Assembly: GCA_964473645.1 (NCBI GenBank) | Contig: CAYYPW010000006.1 | Location: forward strand, 1-64,000 | Length of the DNA: 64,000 bases | DNA from: HdN1 sp964473645 | GTDB taxonomy: Bacteria; Pseudomonadota; Gammaproteobacteria; Pseudomonadales; Ketobacteraceae | Direction: 5' to 3' | Part shown: piece by piece, positions 36,416 to 45,965 of the stretch | Position numbering within the stretch: position 1 is the first letter of the stretch | Layout of the letters: each line of letters opens with the position of its first letter | Position numbers and translations under genes: made by a program | The notes under the pieces: generated by a model | Databases searched by the model: none | What the model was told of the DNA's origin: nothing | Seen by the model: only the letters and a program-made list of their open reading frames with translations

Positions 36416-37885
36416 ATGGAAACCGCTGCAAACCCTGAAAATCTGCGCCGCATTGTCATCGACCCGGTCACCCGTGTTGAAGGCCATGGCAAAGTGACCC
36501 TGCTGGTCGACGAACACCACCAGGTGCAACAGGCACGCCTGCACATCGTGGAATTTCGCGGCTTTGAAAAATTTATCCAGGGTCGCCCCTATTGGGAACT
36601 GCCCCTGGTCGTGCAGCGCCTATGTGGCATTTGTCCAGTCAGCCACCACTTGGCTGCCGCCAAAGCCATCGACCAGATTGCTGGCGTCGACACATTGTCG
36701 CCCACAGCAGAAAAGCTGCGTCGTTTGATGCATCTGGGCCAGGTCTTGCAAAGTCACGCCCTGCATTTTTTTCATCTCGCATCACCGGATTTACTGTTTG
36801 GATTCACCTCCGACGTGGAAAAACGCAATATCGTTGCCGTGCTCGAAACCTATCCCGATATTGCGCTAAAGGGCATACGCCTGCGCAAATTTGGCCAGGA
36901 AGTCATTCGCGCAATCTCGGGAAAACGCATCCACGGAATCGCCGCCGTACCCGGTGGAATGAACAAAGCGCTCACCGATGCAGATGTTGCTGAACTCTTC
37001 GCCTACTATCCCGTGCTTGTGGAGTGGGCACAGTTTGCAGTCAACCTCACCCGAGATTTATACCTGCAAAACCTGGCTCAAAATGACACATTTGGGCGCA
37101 TTCATTGTGCATCCATGGGATTGATTGGCCCCCAAGGTGAGTTGGAGCTTTATCACGGTGGCTTGCGCTTGAAAAACGCAGATGGAACGTTATTGCACGA
37201 TCATTACGATTACACCCACTACACCCAGCTAATTCACGAAGAAGTCAAAAACTGGTCCTACATGAAATTCCCGTTTTTGATTGAGCGTGGCCCCGAACAA
37301 GGTTGGTACCGGGTCGGGCCGTTAGCGCGCATCAATAATTGCGACCGCATCAGCACACCTCTTGCTGAACTATGTCGACAAGAATTCCTCGCCCACCACC
37401 AAGGCCAAATGGCGGAAAGTGCGCTGGCCTACCACTGGGCACGCATGATCGAAGTATTGCACTGCGCCGAAGCCATCCACGCTTTACTGCACGATGATGA
37501 CCTGAAAAAGCAGGATCTACAACGCCATGGCACCCGTCGCGGCAGCGGAATCGGCGTCATTGAAGCCCCACGCGGAACGCTGATACATCACTTTGAAGTC
37601 AACGAGCAGGATTTGGTGACACGCGCCAATCTGATCGTGTCCACCACGCATAACAATCAGGCCATGAACGAATCCATTCGCGTGGTTGCGCGGGATCACC
37701 TCAACGGCAACACCATCACGCCCGAACTGCTCAACATTATCGAGGTCGCCATACGCGCCTATGATCCCTGCTTGTCGTGCGCCACGCACGCCATGGGAAA
37801 AATGCCACTGCAAATCGAGCTGCGCGATCCACAGAACACGCTGCTAAGCCAGCTACAACGAGACAGCCATGGTCAATTCAGTTAA
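36416..37885 (+). CDS. hoxH: [NiFe] hydrogenase large subunit HoxH
   Basis: HoxH, 489 aa, holds the Ni-Fe(CN)2CO active site of a group 3d, NAD-coupled hydrogenase. The N-terminal nickel motif is RLCGICPVSHH and the C-terminal one DPCLSCATHAMG, each with both cysteines. The opening DPVTRVEGHGKVTL is typical. About 31 residues follow the last motif His and should be removed by HoxW after nickel insertion. The 3' end overlaps hoxW by 17 nt. All ligands are intact, so an active enzyme is expected. Confidence 0.98.
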   Translation: METAANPENLRRIVIDPVTRVEGHGKVTLLVDEHHQVQQARLHIVEFRGFEKFIQGRPYWELPLVVQRLCGICPVSHHLAAAKAIDQIAGVDTLSPTAEKLRRLMHLGQVLQSHALHFFHLASPDLLFGFTSDVEKRNIVAVLETYPDIALKGIRLRKFGQEVIRAISGKRIHGIAAVPGGMNKALTDADVAELFAYYPVLVEWAQFAVNLTRDLYLQNLAQNDTFGRIHCASMGLIGPQGELELYHGGLRLKNADGTLLHDHYDYTHYTQLIHEEVKNWSYMKFPFLIERGPEQGWYRVGPLARINNCDRISTPLAELCRQEFLAHHQGQMAESALAYHWARMIEVLHCAEAIHALLHDDDLKKQDLQRHGTRRGSGIGVIEAPRGTLIHHFEVNEQDLVTRANLIVSTTHNNQAMNESIRVVARDHLNGNTITPELLNIIEVAIRAYDPCLSCATHAMGKMPLQIELRDPQNTLLSQLQRDSHGQFS

Positions 37886-38507
37886 TTCACCTTTGATCAT
37901 TTGTGTGGGCAATCCGTCACGCGGTGATGATGCGGCTGGCCCATTGATCGCGCAGGCGTTGTCAATGCTGACACCCAGTCTGAACGTTATCGAAACGTTT
38001 CAGCTGCAACCAGAACTGGTGGAAGACATGGTCGGGCACACCACCGTGATTGTCGTCGATGCCCAAGCGAATTCAGATCAGGCACTCACCCTGCGTCGCA
38101 TCGAACCTGCCGACACTCTGGGGTGGTGCAGTCACGCATTGGCGCCCGAACAATTGCTGGGACTCTATCAGACGGCCTATGGCTTAGCTGAACAACCAAC
38201 CGCACTACCTGAGATGATCACGCTCGGCATTCAAGCAAACAACTTTGAACTTGGTGCGCCTGTCAGTGAAATGGTGCTCTCCTTAATAGGCCCGGTAACT
38301 CATGCGCTAGTCAATCTTACCGAAGCACTTAGCCACGCGCCCAAACAGGCGGTCACTGATGTGCTCCAATCCTTGAAAGCGCTACTTGCAATAAATACTC
38401 AGCCATTGATACAACCACCGCAAACACTGAATCCTCAGCAATTGCCTCACACGCAGCAACTTCAACAAGCGCTACAGCAACCCCAACAAGCCCATCGCCA
38501 TGCATGA
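37869..38507 (+). CDS. hoxW: Hydrogenase maturation endopeptidase HoxW
   Basis: This HybD/HycI-type protease of 212 aa cleaves the HoxH C-terminus. The nickel-sensing part is CVGNPSRGDDAAGP near the N-terminus with conserved acids at D20-D21, D in VVDAQA and H in CSHALAPE. The core fits about 170 residues; the last 38 or so form a Gln/Pro-rich low-complexity tail (TQQLQQALQQPQQAHRHA) that also overlaps the hypA start. The gene begins inside hoxH, so its translation depends on hoxH. Confidence 0.93.
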   Translation: MVNSVNSPLIICVGNPSRGDDAAGPLIAQALSMLTPSLNVIETFQLQPELVEDMVGHTTVIVVDAQANSDQALTLRRIEPADTLGWCSHALAPEQLLGLYQTAYGLAEQPTALPEMITLGIQANNFELGAPVSEMVLSLIGPVTHALVNLTEALSHAPKQAVTDVLQSLKALLAINTQPLIQPPQTLNPQQLPHTQQLQQALQQPQQAHRHA

Positions 38508-38934
38508 AATGTCTCTGGTGGCATCACTCCACGACATCATCGAAAACGCTCACAACGAATCCCCTTTCGAGCGTGTTCAGAAAGTGTTTATAAATCTCGG
38601 CACGCTTTCCTGTGTCGATGCTGAAACCTTACGCTGGTGTATTGGTAGTACTGCTCCCGGCACCCGCCTCGAAAATGCGGAAATCGTGATATCGCACGAA
38701 CCGGCGGTGGCCGAATGCACACAATGTCAATGTCATTACGAACCGGATTCGCTGATGTCACCGTGCCCACAATGTGGCGCTCAAGCACAGCGTTTGGTGA
38801 GTGGCCGCGACATGCGAGTGACTGCGTTGGATGTCGTACCGTTTCAAGGCGACACTCACAAGACAAGCAATCACAAGACAAGCATTCCTGAGGCAAGCAA
38901 TCCCGCTTACCCAATTGACCCATTACCGAGATAA
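38500..38934 (+). CDS. hypA: Hydrogenase nickel insertion protein HypA
   Basis: HypA, 144 aa, delivers nickel to HoxH with HypB. The N-terminal nickel site MHEMSLV and the zinc site CTQCQCHYEPDSLMSPCPQC are intact. Typical HypA is about 113-120 aa. The extra C-terminal residues come largely from three imperfect 15-bp repeats. It overlaps hoxW by 8 nt and is followed 6 nt later by hypB. Confidence 0.95.
   Translation: MHEMSLVASLHDIIENAHNESPFERVQKVFINLGTLSCVDAETLRWCIGSTAPGTRLENAEIVISHEPAVAECTQCQCHYEPDSLMSPCPQCGAQAQRLVSGRDMRVTALDVVPFQGDTHKTSNHKTSIPEASNPAYPIDPLPR
38857..38901 (+). repeat. 15-bp tandem repeat x3 in hypA 3' end
   Basis: Units are cacaagacaagcaat, cacaagacaagcatt and cctgaggcaagcaat. 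They encode HKTSN, HKTSI and PEASN and lengthen the HypA C-terminus in frame. Confidence 0.85.
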
Positions 38935-38940
38935 CGCCCC

Positions 38941-39693
38941 ATGTGTGGAACCTGTGGCTGCCAAGAGCCTCGCCTAGCGCCCCCCTTGCCAACGCGACAC
39001 CTGTCACTGCGTACCTCACTACTTGCAGCCAACGATTCTATCGCCAATAGCAACCGTCGTTATTTGCTGGATCACGGCATTCTCTCCATTAATCTCGTCT
39101 CTGGGCCGGGTGCTGGTAAAACCACTCTGCTCGAAGCAACCGCTCGCCATTATCGGGATCACCCGCCACAGTTGCACGTTATCGAAGGCGATCAGCAAAC
39201 CGATAACGATACACAGCGGGTGCGACGCGCAGGGGCCATTGCCCAGCAGATCAACACCGGCCATCTTTGCCATCTAGAAGCGATGCATATCCAGCGTGCA
39301 TTGGAACAAGAGCCGCCTGCAGCCGGCGCGTTATTGGTCATTGAAAACATTGGCAATCTAGTATGCCCAGCGTCATTCGATTTGGGGGAACAATTGCGAA
39401 TCGTGGTGATATCCACCCCGGAAGGTGACGACAAACCCCTGAAATACCCTGATATCCTGGTCGACGCGGATCTGCTGATTATCAGTAAATCCGATCTGTC
39501 TGCTTATGTTGATTTTGACATCCAGACCTGTATTGATAACGCCCGCCGTATACGGCCAGGCCTGGAGGCGATGGTGGTATCAGCGAAAAGCGGCGCCGGT
39601 CTAGAGCAATGGCTGGAATGGCTGCACCGCCAACACCAACAATTCCTTCAAGAAATCTCGCCCGCCGCGCTGCCATCCAGCGACTTACGATAA
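38941..39693 (+). CDS. hypB: Hydrogenase nickel-GTPase HypB
   Basis: HypB, 250 aa, is the GTPase that drives nickel insertion. It opens with the metal motif MCGTCGC but has no histidine-rich stretch, so nickel storage is unlikely. G-motifs are VSGPGAGKTTLLE (P-loop), EGDQQTDND, ENIGNLVCP and SKSD. It is the last gene of the hoxFUYHW-hypAB operon. Its final 46 nt overlap the 3' end of the AraC-type regulator on the minus strand. Confidence 0.97.
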   Translation: MCGTCGCQEPRLAPPLPTRHLSLRTSLLAANDSIANSNRRYLLDHGILSINLVSGPGAGKTTLLEATARHYRDHPPQLHVIEGDQQTDNDTQRVRRAGAIAQQINTGHLCHLEAMHIQRALEQEPPAAGALLVIENIGNLVCPASFDLGEQLRIVVISTPEGDDKPLKYPDILVDADLLIISKSDLSAYVDFDIQTCIDNARRIRPGLEAMVVSAKSGAGLEQWLEWLHRQHQQFLQEISPAALPSSDLR

Positions 39694-40682
39694 GCACCGG
39701 GCGATACCCCTTGCCAGCGCTTGAAGGCATGGTAAAAATTGGACGTATCTGAAAAACCCAGCCGCTCGGCCAGATCATCGATATCCACATGTCGATCCGC
39801 CAGCTCGCGTAACGCTCGAGCATGGCGGCAACGGTCACGCAATTCGGCAAACGACACGCTCTCTGTCTGCAAGCGACGTTGCAAGGTACGTGGCGTCATA
39901 TTGAAATGACGGGCAACATCGTCCAGATTGGCGAGATCGGTGCCCAGGTGTTTTTCAATATAGATTTGCACTTTAAGACTAAAGCTAAGGCCGCTTTCCA
40001 TATAACGAAGCTTTTCAGCGGCCAACATGTGCACACGCTGGTGATATTCCGGGTAAGACGTCAACAGCGGCTCTTCGAGCTTGTGCGCGATAAATCGAAT
40101 CTCATTGCGCCAATGCGAAAAATACACCGGCACCTTAAATACCCGCTGATACTCATTGGCATATTCAGGACGCGGGTGACTGAACCGCACTTCTTTCACA
40201 CCGAGATTATCACCGCTCAAAGCATTGCCAATGGTCACCGCCATCGTGGCAATTACATCATGATGCACAGGCAGGTGATTTTTGACCACTAAGGTATCGA
40301 CACTGAAAGAAAAAATGGCCGTGTCACGCTCCATTTCCAGATTGAAATTGGCAAAAGGCGCGACCAGATCCTTGAAGCGAAACAGCTCACCGAGGGCTTC
40401 TCGTATATTACGGCTGGTGGCAATGGCCTGCCCAACCAGATCCAGGCTGTGGTATTGCACCGATTCGCCAAGATGAATGCCGAAGGCAGGGTCTTTCGAT
40501 GCGGCGTAAGCAGCATCGAACAGACGCACCACTTGTTCCAGGGTCAAATAAGTGCCCGACACGCCAACCACGGCAGGATCGATATTGGCCTGGGCGAAAA
40601 TCCGTTCCACATGGATGCGGTTACGAATGGCCAGATCCAGCACACTCGGAATCAAGGTGGCGGGCACCAAGCGATGATTCAT
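39648..40682 (-). CDS. AraC-family transcriptional regulator
   Basis: This regulator of 344 aa has an N-terminal arabinose-binding-like domain of the PF12625 type (residues about 25-210). A C-terminal double helix-turn-helix follows: LDDVARHFNMTPRTLQRRL and then IDDLAERLGFSDTSNFYHAFKRWQGVSPGAYR. Its 3' end lies inside hypB on the opposite strand. The position beside the hydrogenase operon raises control of hox as a possibility, but OruR/GbdR-type relatives regulate many catabolic genes, so the target is open. Confidence 0.92.
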   Translation of the reverse strand: MNHRLVPATLIPSVLDLAIRNRIHVERIFAQANIDPAVVGVSGTYLTLEQVVRLFDAAYAASKDPAFGIHLGESVQYHSLDLVGQAIATSRNIREALGELFRFKDLVAPFANFNLEMERDTAIFSFSVDTLVVKNHLPVHHDVIATMAVTIGNALSGDNLGVKEVRFSHPRPEYANEYQRVFKVPVYFSHWRNEIRFIAHKLEEPLLTSYPEYHQRVHMLAAEKLRYMESGLSFSLKVQIYIEKHLGTDLANLDDVARHFNMTPRTLQRRLQTESVSFAELRDRCRHARALRELADRHVDIDDLAERLGFSDTSNFYHAFKRWQGVSPGAYRKSLDGSAAGEIS

Positions 40683-40812
40683 GTTCAGCCCCGTACATCA
40701 GTGTTGTTCTAATCAAGGTGACGCGAGAGTCACGCCCGATCAAACTTAACACAAAAACGGCGCCACAGGTAGACAGTTTGTTTGTGTTGCGAGGCGTCAC
40801 CTCGGGTCTGTT

Positions 40813-43377
40813 TTACCCCCCGATTCCCAGGGCATGGGTGACGGCTTCCGAGAGAGTTTTGAAGCTGATGGGCTTGGACAAATGCAGGTTCATGCCTGCC
40901 CGCTCGCTCTGCTGCACATGAAACTCGGTATGGTGGGCAGAGAGCGCCACGATGGGCGTCGCCGGACAACGCATCTGCGATTCCCACTGGCGAATACGGC
41001 GCGCGGCCTCATAGCCATCCATGACCGGCATCTGACAATCGAGAAAAATCAGATCATAAGGCACCTTGGCCTGCATGACTTTTTCCAGCGCGGCACGGCC
41101 GTTTTCCACCACTACCGGGTGTATGCCCAGACGATCGAGAAAGCCCAGAATTACCTTTTGATTGATTAGATTGTCTTCCGCCAGGAGCACGCGCACCTGC
41201 AAATCGGCTGGCGGTGCAGCAGCGTTGGGGCGGGCTTCTGCCGACACCGGGGCGGACGGCGTCGCCGGTGCCAATACTTGCACCGGTGTAGAGGCTGGCA
41301 CTTCTTCATTTTGTGACATGCCTGGGCGATACACATCGATCACGATATCTTTCTCGGCATATTGAAAATCATCTTCGAGCGATACCGGTAGTGTGAACCA
41401 GAAGCTGGACCCATGCCCGACCATGCTTTCCACGCCCATCTTGCCGCCCATCAGGTCGATAAGCTGTTGGCTGATCACCAGGCCCAAACCCGTGCCCGGT
41501 TCGCGCTCCGAAACCTCGCTCGGAATCTGCGAAAACGATTTAAACAGGCGTGACTGGTCCACCCGTTCGATACCAATGCCGGTGTCTTCCACCGCCAGCT
41601 TAATCACCACTCGCTCGTCACGAATGTCGTCGGTCAATGACAAGCGAATAAACACATGCCCGGCTTCGGTATATTTCATGGCGTTGGACAACAGGTTCAG
41701 AATCACCTGCCGCAAGCGACTGGCATCACCCATGATGCGCAAGGGGGTGCCCTGACGAAGAATAATCCGCAGTTCGAGATTCTTCTTGCGGGCATTCATT
41801 TCAAAAATGGCCGCGCAATCCTGCACTAGCTCACGCAGATCAAAAAAACGTTCATTGAGCGTCATTTTGCCTGCCGCCAGTTTGGTGTAGTCGAGAATAT
41901 CGTTGACTACATCAATTAACGCCCGCCCTGCACTGTTGATGGCCGACACATAACGGCCTTGTTCAGCGCTCAAGCGTGTCATGCCCAACAATTCCGCCAG
42001 CCCGAGAATGCCGTTCATGGGGGTGCGAATCTCATGGGAGACTTTGGCCAGAAACTCCGTTTTGGCGCGGCTTTCCGCGCGTGTTTCTGCCATTTCCAGT
42101 TCGTGGTCGCGTTGCCGTTCTTTCAGCGTCTGAATCCGTAGCCCCAATGCGAATGACAATGCAGCCAATTCAAACATCCACGCTAGTTTCATTCCATAGG
42201 TGGTCAAAAACAGGGGAATATCCAACCCCAACGACGCAAGCAAGGCCCCTAGTGCAACCACCGTCACGACGCCAAATCCCAACACAAAAGCCCAGACGTC
42301 CCGCCCACCTTCGCGAATTCGCAGAACGCCTAGCAACCACACAAATGCCACCACAATCAGGCCGACATAAACGGATAATTGGGTGACAAATTCGATAGGA
42401 GCAAAGACCAGCAAGAGCAACACCATGGCCACCAGCGCATGCACGCCCCGCCCCACTTGCCGCATCCTGCGGGCAAGCTCGTCATTTAGCAGTCCTTCTT
42501 TATAACGCAGACCTTCTTTATAACGCAGAAAGTCAAGGGCGAACTGCAGGGCCGCACTCAGGCTCAGGCAAACAAAAAACACCACGGCGGCATCCTGCAC
42601 ATCCAACAGTGTCCAGATCATTGCAAACGAACCATCCAGCGCCGAGTTATAGCCCCACCCACCGACCACATGCAGCACATACAACAAATACACACGCTCC
42701 CGCGAAGCGAAATACACCAGCAGGTTGTAGATGAACATGCCAAATGCCAGGCCGTAAAACCAACCCAACAGCCAGTCCCCGGCACGAGTGTCTTCAACAA
42801 ACGGCACCACGTCACTGACGGTGATGGGCAAGGCAATATTGCTGCTACTCTCGACCCGCAAGGTGCACGTCAACTGCTGATGCGCCAGCATCTCCAGCGG
42901 CACAGCAAAATTGCGCACGGCCATGGGGCGGCTTTCAAATTGCACATGGTCGCCCAATTGGTAGAACACCGGCTTGTCATCGGCCACGCCGCAATACATA
43001 TCAATCCGGTCGAGAATCGCATAATCGATCTGAATAAAAACGGTACGGGTACGTGGCCCCTGATTGTGCAAGCCAAATCGAAACCAAAAGCTGTTTTTCG
43101 AAAAGCCGAGATTGATGGTATCGGTTTCAAAGCGACGGCCTTCTCCAGCGAGAAAGGCGGCATTGGCTGCGTCATAATCGAGCGCACGCGCTTCGTCTTC
43201 AATGTATTCGATCTGTGGCACCAGCGAGTATCCGCGCAGGCTATCTTGCACCACCAAAGGCGCGATGGCTGCCCGTGCAAGGCTGTGCCCAAACAGACAC
43301 ATCAGCAGCACCAGCCCACAGCAGAATGCAAAGCGCCACTTATTTAACAGAGTTTTAGCCTCGATAACGAACATCAT
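40813..43377 (-). CDS. 7TMR-DISM hybrid sensor histidine kinase
   Basis: This protein of 854 aa, counted from MMFVIEAK, begins with a membrane signal segment. A periplasmic 7TMR-DISM sensor (about 35-190) and seven membrane helices (about 195-410) follow, then a HisKA domain (VSHEIRTPMNGILGL), an HATPase (NLLSNAMKYTE, DTGIGI, GTGLGLVISQQL) and a C-terminal receiver (LLAEDN, IFLDCQMPVMDG). DISMED2-type sensors are thought to bind carbohydrates. The ATG is preceded by gagagg; a longer frame upstream would run into hda. An 18-bp tandem duplication lies in the loop after the fourth helix. There is no adjacent output regulator. Confidence 0.93.
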   Translation of the reverse strand: MMFVIEAKTLLNKWRFAFCCGLVLLMCLFGHSLARAAIAPLVVQDSLRGYSLVPQIEYIEDEARALDYDAANAAFLAGEGRRFETDTINLGFSKNSFWFRFGLHNQGPRTRTVFIQIDYAILDRIDMYCGVADDKPVFYQLGDHVQFESRPMAVRNFAVPLEMLAHQQLTCTLRVESSSNIALPITVSDVVPFVEDTRAGDWLLGWFYGLAFGMFIYNLLVYFASRERVYLLYVLHVVGGWGYNSALDGSFAMIWTLLDVQDAAVVFFVCLSLSAALQFALDFLRYKEGLRYKEGLLNDELARRMRQVGRGVHALVAMVLLLLVFAPIEFVTQLSVYVGLIVVAFVWLLGVLRIREGGRDVWAFVLGFGVVTVVALGALLASLGLDIPLFLTTYGMKLAWMFELAALSFALGLRIQTLKERQRDHELEMAETRAESRAKTEFLAKVSHEIRTPMNGILGLAELLGMTRLSAEQGRYVSAINSAGRALIDVVNDILDYTKLAAGKMTLNERFFDLRELVQDCAAIFEMNARKKNLELRIILRQGTPLRIMGDASRLRQVILNLLSNAMKYTEAGHVFIRLSLTDDIRDERVVIKLAVEDTGIGIERVDQSRLFKSFSQIPSEVSEREPGTGLGLVISQQLIDLMGGKMGVESMVGHGSSFWFTLPVSLEDDFQYAEKDIVIDVYRPGMSQNEEVPASTPVQVLAPATPSAPVSAEARPNAAAPPADLQVRVLLAEDNLINQKVILGFLDRLGIHPVVVENGRAALEKVMQAKVPYDLIFLDCQMPVMDGYEAARRIRQWESQMRCPATPIVALSAHHTEFHVQQSERAGMNLHLSKPISFKTLSEAVTHALGIGG
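42494..42529 (-). repeat. Perfect 18-bp tandem duplication in the kinase gene
   Basis: The unit ccttctttataacgcaga occurs twice with no mismatch and encodes RYKEGL twice in a cytoplasmic loop of the kinase. Perfect identity points to a recent event. Confidence 0.95.
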
Positions 43378-43396
43378 AAGCGGCCTCTCACGAGGT

Positions 43397-44095
43397 TTAC
43401 CACCCCATGACCTGCTTAATGAAAGGTAAGGTGACCGTTCGCTGAGCCGCCAGTGACGCCGCGTCCAGTGCATTGATCACGTGGGTGAGCGTTGGCAGAT
43501 CACGCACCGAACGATGCAGTATGTAGTCGCACCATTCGGGTTCCAGATCGAAGCCACGTCGATGGGCCAACTGTCGCAACCAGTCCCGTTTATCCTGATC
43601 GGACAGCGCGTGCAAACGATAGGTTTCACAGGCGCATAACCGTGATTTCAAATCGGCCAGTCGAAAGTTGCTGTGCAAGGGGGCCACTTGCATCATCACG
43701 ACCCAGGCTGAACCGGTGGTTTGCATTTGGTTATAGAGATGAAAGAGCGCTTCTTCCCACGCCGGGTCGCCTGCGAACAAATCGATATTGTCGATCACGA
43801 CCAGTTCGACATCGGCCAGGCCTTCCAGCATGGCGGGATGCAAATGTGCGCGCTGCTGGCCATCCACCAAAATGGCACTGCGTTGATGTTGCGAATGGGC
43901 TTCACACAGTGCGTGCGCCAAATGGGATTTGCCGGCGCGTGGTTCGCCCCAGACCACCAGAAACGCAGGCATTCTCTGATGTGCCAGCGCTGTCAGTCGT
44001 GCTACAAGCTGAGCGTTATCGCCCACCCAGAAGTCGTCAAAGCGCCCTTCTGCGGGTGCGCCAAAATCCAGCACCATCTGGCGCGTATCAGTCAC
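43397..44095 (-). CDS. hda: DnaA inactivator Hda
   Basis: This DnaA-paralogue AAA+ protein of 232 aa, with the sliding clamp, promotes hydrolysis of DnaA-bound ATP after initiation. A clamp-binding stretch QMVLDFG lies at the N-terminus; Walker A is GEPRAGKSHLAHAL and Walker B LVVIDNIDLF. The start is GTG, preceded by caggag, and overlaps the phosphatidyltransferase stop by 4 nt. The neighbourhood with purM and DUF2066 matches that of Pseudomonas. Confidence 0.93.
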   Translation of the reverse strand: MTDTRQMVLDFGAPAEGRFDDFWVGDNAQLVARLTALAHQRMPAFLVVWGEPRAGKSHLAHALCEAHSQHQRSAILVDGQQRAHLHPAMLEGLADVELVVIDNIDLFAGDPAWEEALFHLYNQMQTTGSAWVVMMQVAPLHSNFRLADLKSRLCACETYRLHALSDQDKRDWLRQLAHRRGFDLEPEWCDYILHRSVRDLPTLTHVINALDAASLAAQRTVTLPFIKQVMGW

Positions 44096-44646
44096 GATGC
44101 ACTCCTGTTATGCATGCGCACGGCCCGAACTCCCAGCACCACATATTGCGCGGCCGATACGGTGCCCAAAACAGCAACCAATACGTACAGCGATGGCATC
44201 AACCAGGGAGGCAGTGGCCAGAAGGCCAGATGCAAAAGCGTCCATACAGCGGCGGTCATGGCGACAAACGTGCTGGTTTTTCCAAGCCATGTGGGATTGC
44301 CCTCAAAGTGCCCCGTTACACGCCAATAGACAAACGAACCGCTAACGATCAACAGATCGCGCCCCAGCACGATGGCCACCAGCCAAAGCGGCATAATGCC
44401 CAAATATCCGAAAGATACATAGCTCACCACCAACAGTAATTTGTCGGCCAGCGGGTCAGCCACTGATCCAAACCAGCTACGCCAGCCAAACCGACGCGCC
44501 AGAAACCCATCGATGGAATCTGACACCGCCGCCACAAACAAAATGATGAGTGCGGCCAGATACCGCTGATCAAACAAATAAACTGCAAATGGAATCAGCA
44601 ATACGATACGCATCAACGTGATGACGTTCGGTATATGCTTCAGCAC
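44092..44646 (-). CDS. CDP-alcohol phosphatidyltransferase family protein
   Basis: This membrane enzyme of 184 aa has the CDP-alcohol motif in DSIDGFLARRFG and GSVADPLADK, which gives the metal-binding aspartates, and about five membrane segments. It transfers a phosphatidyl group from CDP-diacylglycerol; PgsA-like phosphatidylglycerol-phosphate synthase is the closest class, but cardiolipin synthase of the same fold is also possible. It lies between DUF2066 and hda, and its stop overlaps the GTG of hda. Confidence 0.88.
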   Translation of the reverse strand: MLKHIPNVITLMRIVLLIPFAVYLFDQRYLAALIILFVAAVSDSIDGFLARRFGWRSWFGSVADPLADKLLLVVSYVSFGYLGIMPLWLVAIVLGRDLLIVSGSFVYWRVTGHFEGNPTWLGKTSTFVAMTAAVWTLLHLAFWPLPPWLMPSLYVLVAVLGTVSAAQYVVLGVRAVRMHNRSAS

Positions 44647-44664
44647 GCGCGTCTCCGTCTGGCT

Positions 44665-45861
44665 TTAGCCATGCCACTCAAACTCATACACACGTGGTGC
44701 AGGTGCTGCAATAGGCGCTGCAGCAGGTGCTTCTGTAGCGGCTGCAGGTGCCTGCGATGCCGGTGCAGACGAGGGTAACGCGGGGGCTGCACCCTCGGTT
44801 GGCAGTGGTGTGTCTGCCACGATCGCTGTCGGCATTTCTATCAAGCGAGCTTCGGCTTTTAGGGTCTGCAATACGGTGTCCACCTGCGTGTCACTGGTAA
44901 CGGCCAGTGTCAGTGTCTGACCTGCTACCTCACGAACGGCCACCTGTTTAACCACGATCAGGCGTTTGAGATAATCCAACACACGTGCGTAATCTTTCAG
45001 TGTACGCACACCTGTTATTTTGAATGTCAAAGGCTCGCCAGCCACTGCACCATTGGCCGCAGGGGCCTGGGTGGCATAAACACTGGCGATGTCCTGGGTG
45101 ACCCAACTGATGCCTGGCTCGATCACCGAGGCCAGATCAGGCCCGTTGAATTCTTGGCTATGCGTGCCGCCCACGGCTACGATCTGCCAATCCCCTTGCC
45201 ACAGCAGCCCGGCTTTAAAGACTTTGGCCAGAACAATGATATCGGGGTGATAACGCCCCGACGCCAGCTTCACATTATCGAGAAAACCCGCCCACACATC
45301 GGCAGCCGATACCGATTGCATGTCCTGCACGTCATTGAGCGGCAGATAAAACGGCAACCCGCGTTTTTGGCTCAAGGATTTAACCTGATCGAGCACCTCG
45401 GCATCCAGCTCCTGGCTCACGATCCGGCGCTGGCCATTATCTTCGCGCACCAACCACAACAACACCTTGGGGCGATTGCTGCTCCAGACGGGCACGCCTG
45501 CTGCCTGTAAACCAGCCACCACGGCCGCGCTGTCAAACGCCACCCGCATTTTAAGCGGCTGACCGCGACCACCGCCTTCATAGGCATAACTCTGCACCAA
45601 GGTTTCTGCGCTCTTGAGCAAGCCACTCAGCTGATCGTCTTTGAGATCGCTGCGGCCACTGACTTTCATTGCAACCTCACGCATGGCCGTTGCCATTGCG
45701 GCACGTTGATGCGCAGCAGTGCGCCCCGCCGCGTCGACCTTGGCCTCATACAAATCGGTCACTTCAGTGGCCGCCACCGTTGTGGTTTGCAGCCATCCCG
45801 CCAACACCAGCACTATTGCCAGGCATTTAGTAAAGAGCATTCGAGTGGGCAACCGCCGCAT
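44665..45861 (-). CDS. DUF2066 exported protein
   Basis: This protein of 398 aa, counted from MRRLPTRMLF, has a signal peptide ending near VAATEVTDLY and an N-terminal DUF2066 region (VDAAGRTAAHQRAAMATAMREVAMKVSG, shown here in part by its AMREVAMKVSG core). The C-terminal 50 residues are Ala/Pro-rich. The ATG is fixed by an aggatgg ribosome site; an in-frame extension upstream is rejected. Function is unknown. Its place next to purM and hda is conserved in related gammaproteobacteria. Confidence 0.85.
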   Translation of the reverse strand: MRRLPTRMLFTKCLAIVLVLAGWLQTTTVAATEVTDLYEAKVDAAGRTAAHQRAAMATAMREVAMKVSGRSDLKDDQLSGLLKSAETLVQSYAYEGGGRGQPLKMRVAFDSAAVVAGLQAAGVPVWSSNRPKVLLWLVREDNGQRRIVSQELDAEVLDQVKSLSQKRGLPFYLPLNDVQDMQSVSAADVWAGFLDNVKLASGRYHPDIIVLAKVFKAGLLWQGDWQIVAVGGTHSQEFNGPDLASVIEPGISWVTQDIASVYATQAPAANGAVAGEPLTFKITGVRTLKDYARVLDYLKRLIVVKQVAVREVAGQTLTLAVTSDTQVDTVLQTLKAEARLIEMPTAIVADTPLPTEGAAPALPSSAPASQAPAAATEAPAAAPIAAPAPRVYEFEWHG

Positions 45862-45965
45862 AAAACCATCCTGTTGAAAAGCGTCAAGGCGTGAGTTTAC
45901 ACGCAGGGCTTGCCGGGGGGAAATAGTGTGCCAGCCTGGGCTTAGGCACACCCAGGCTTCTGAAC

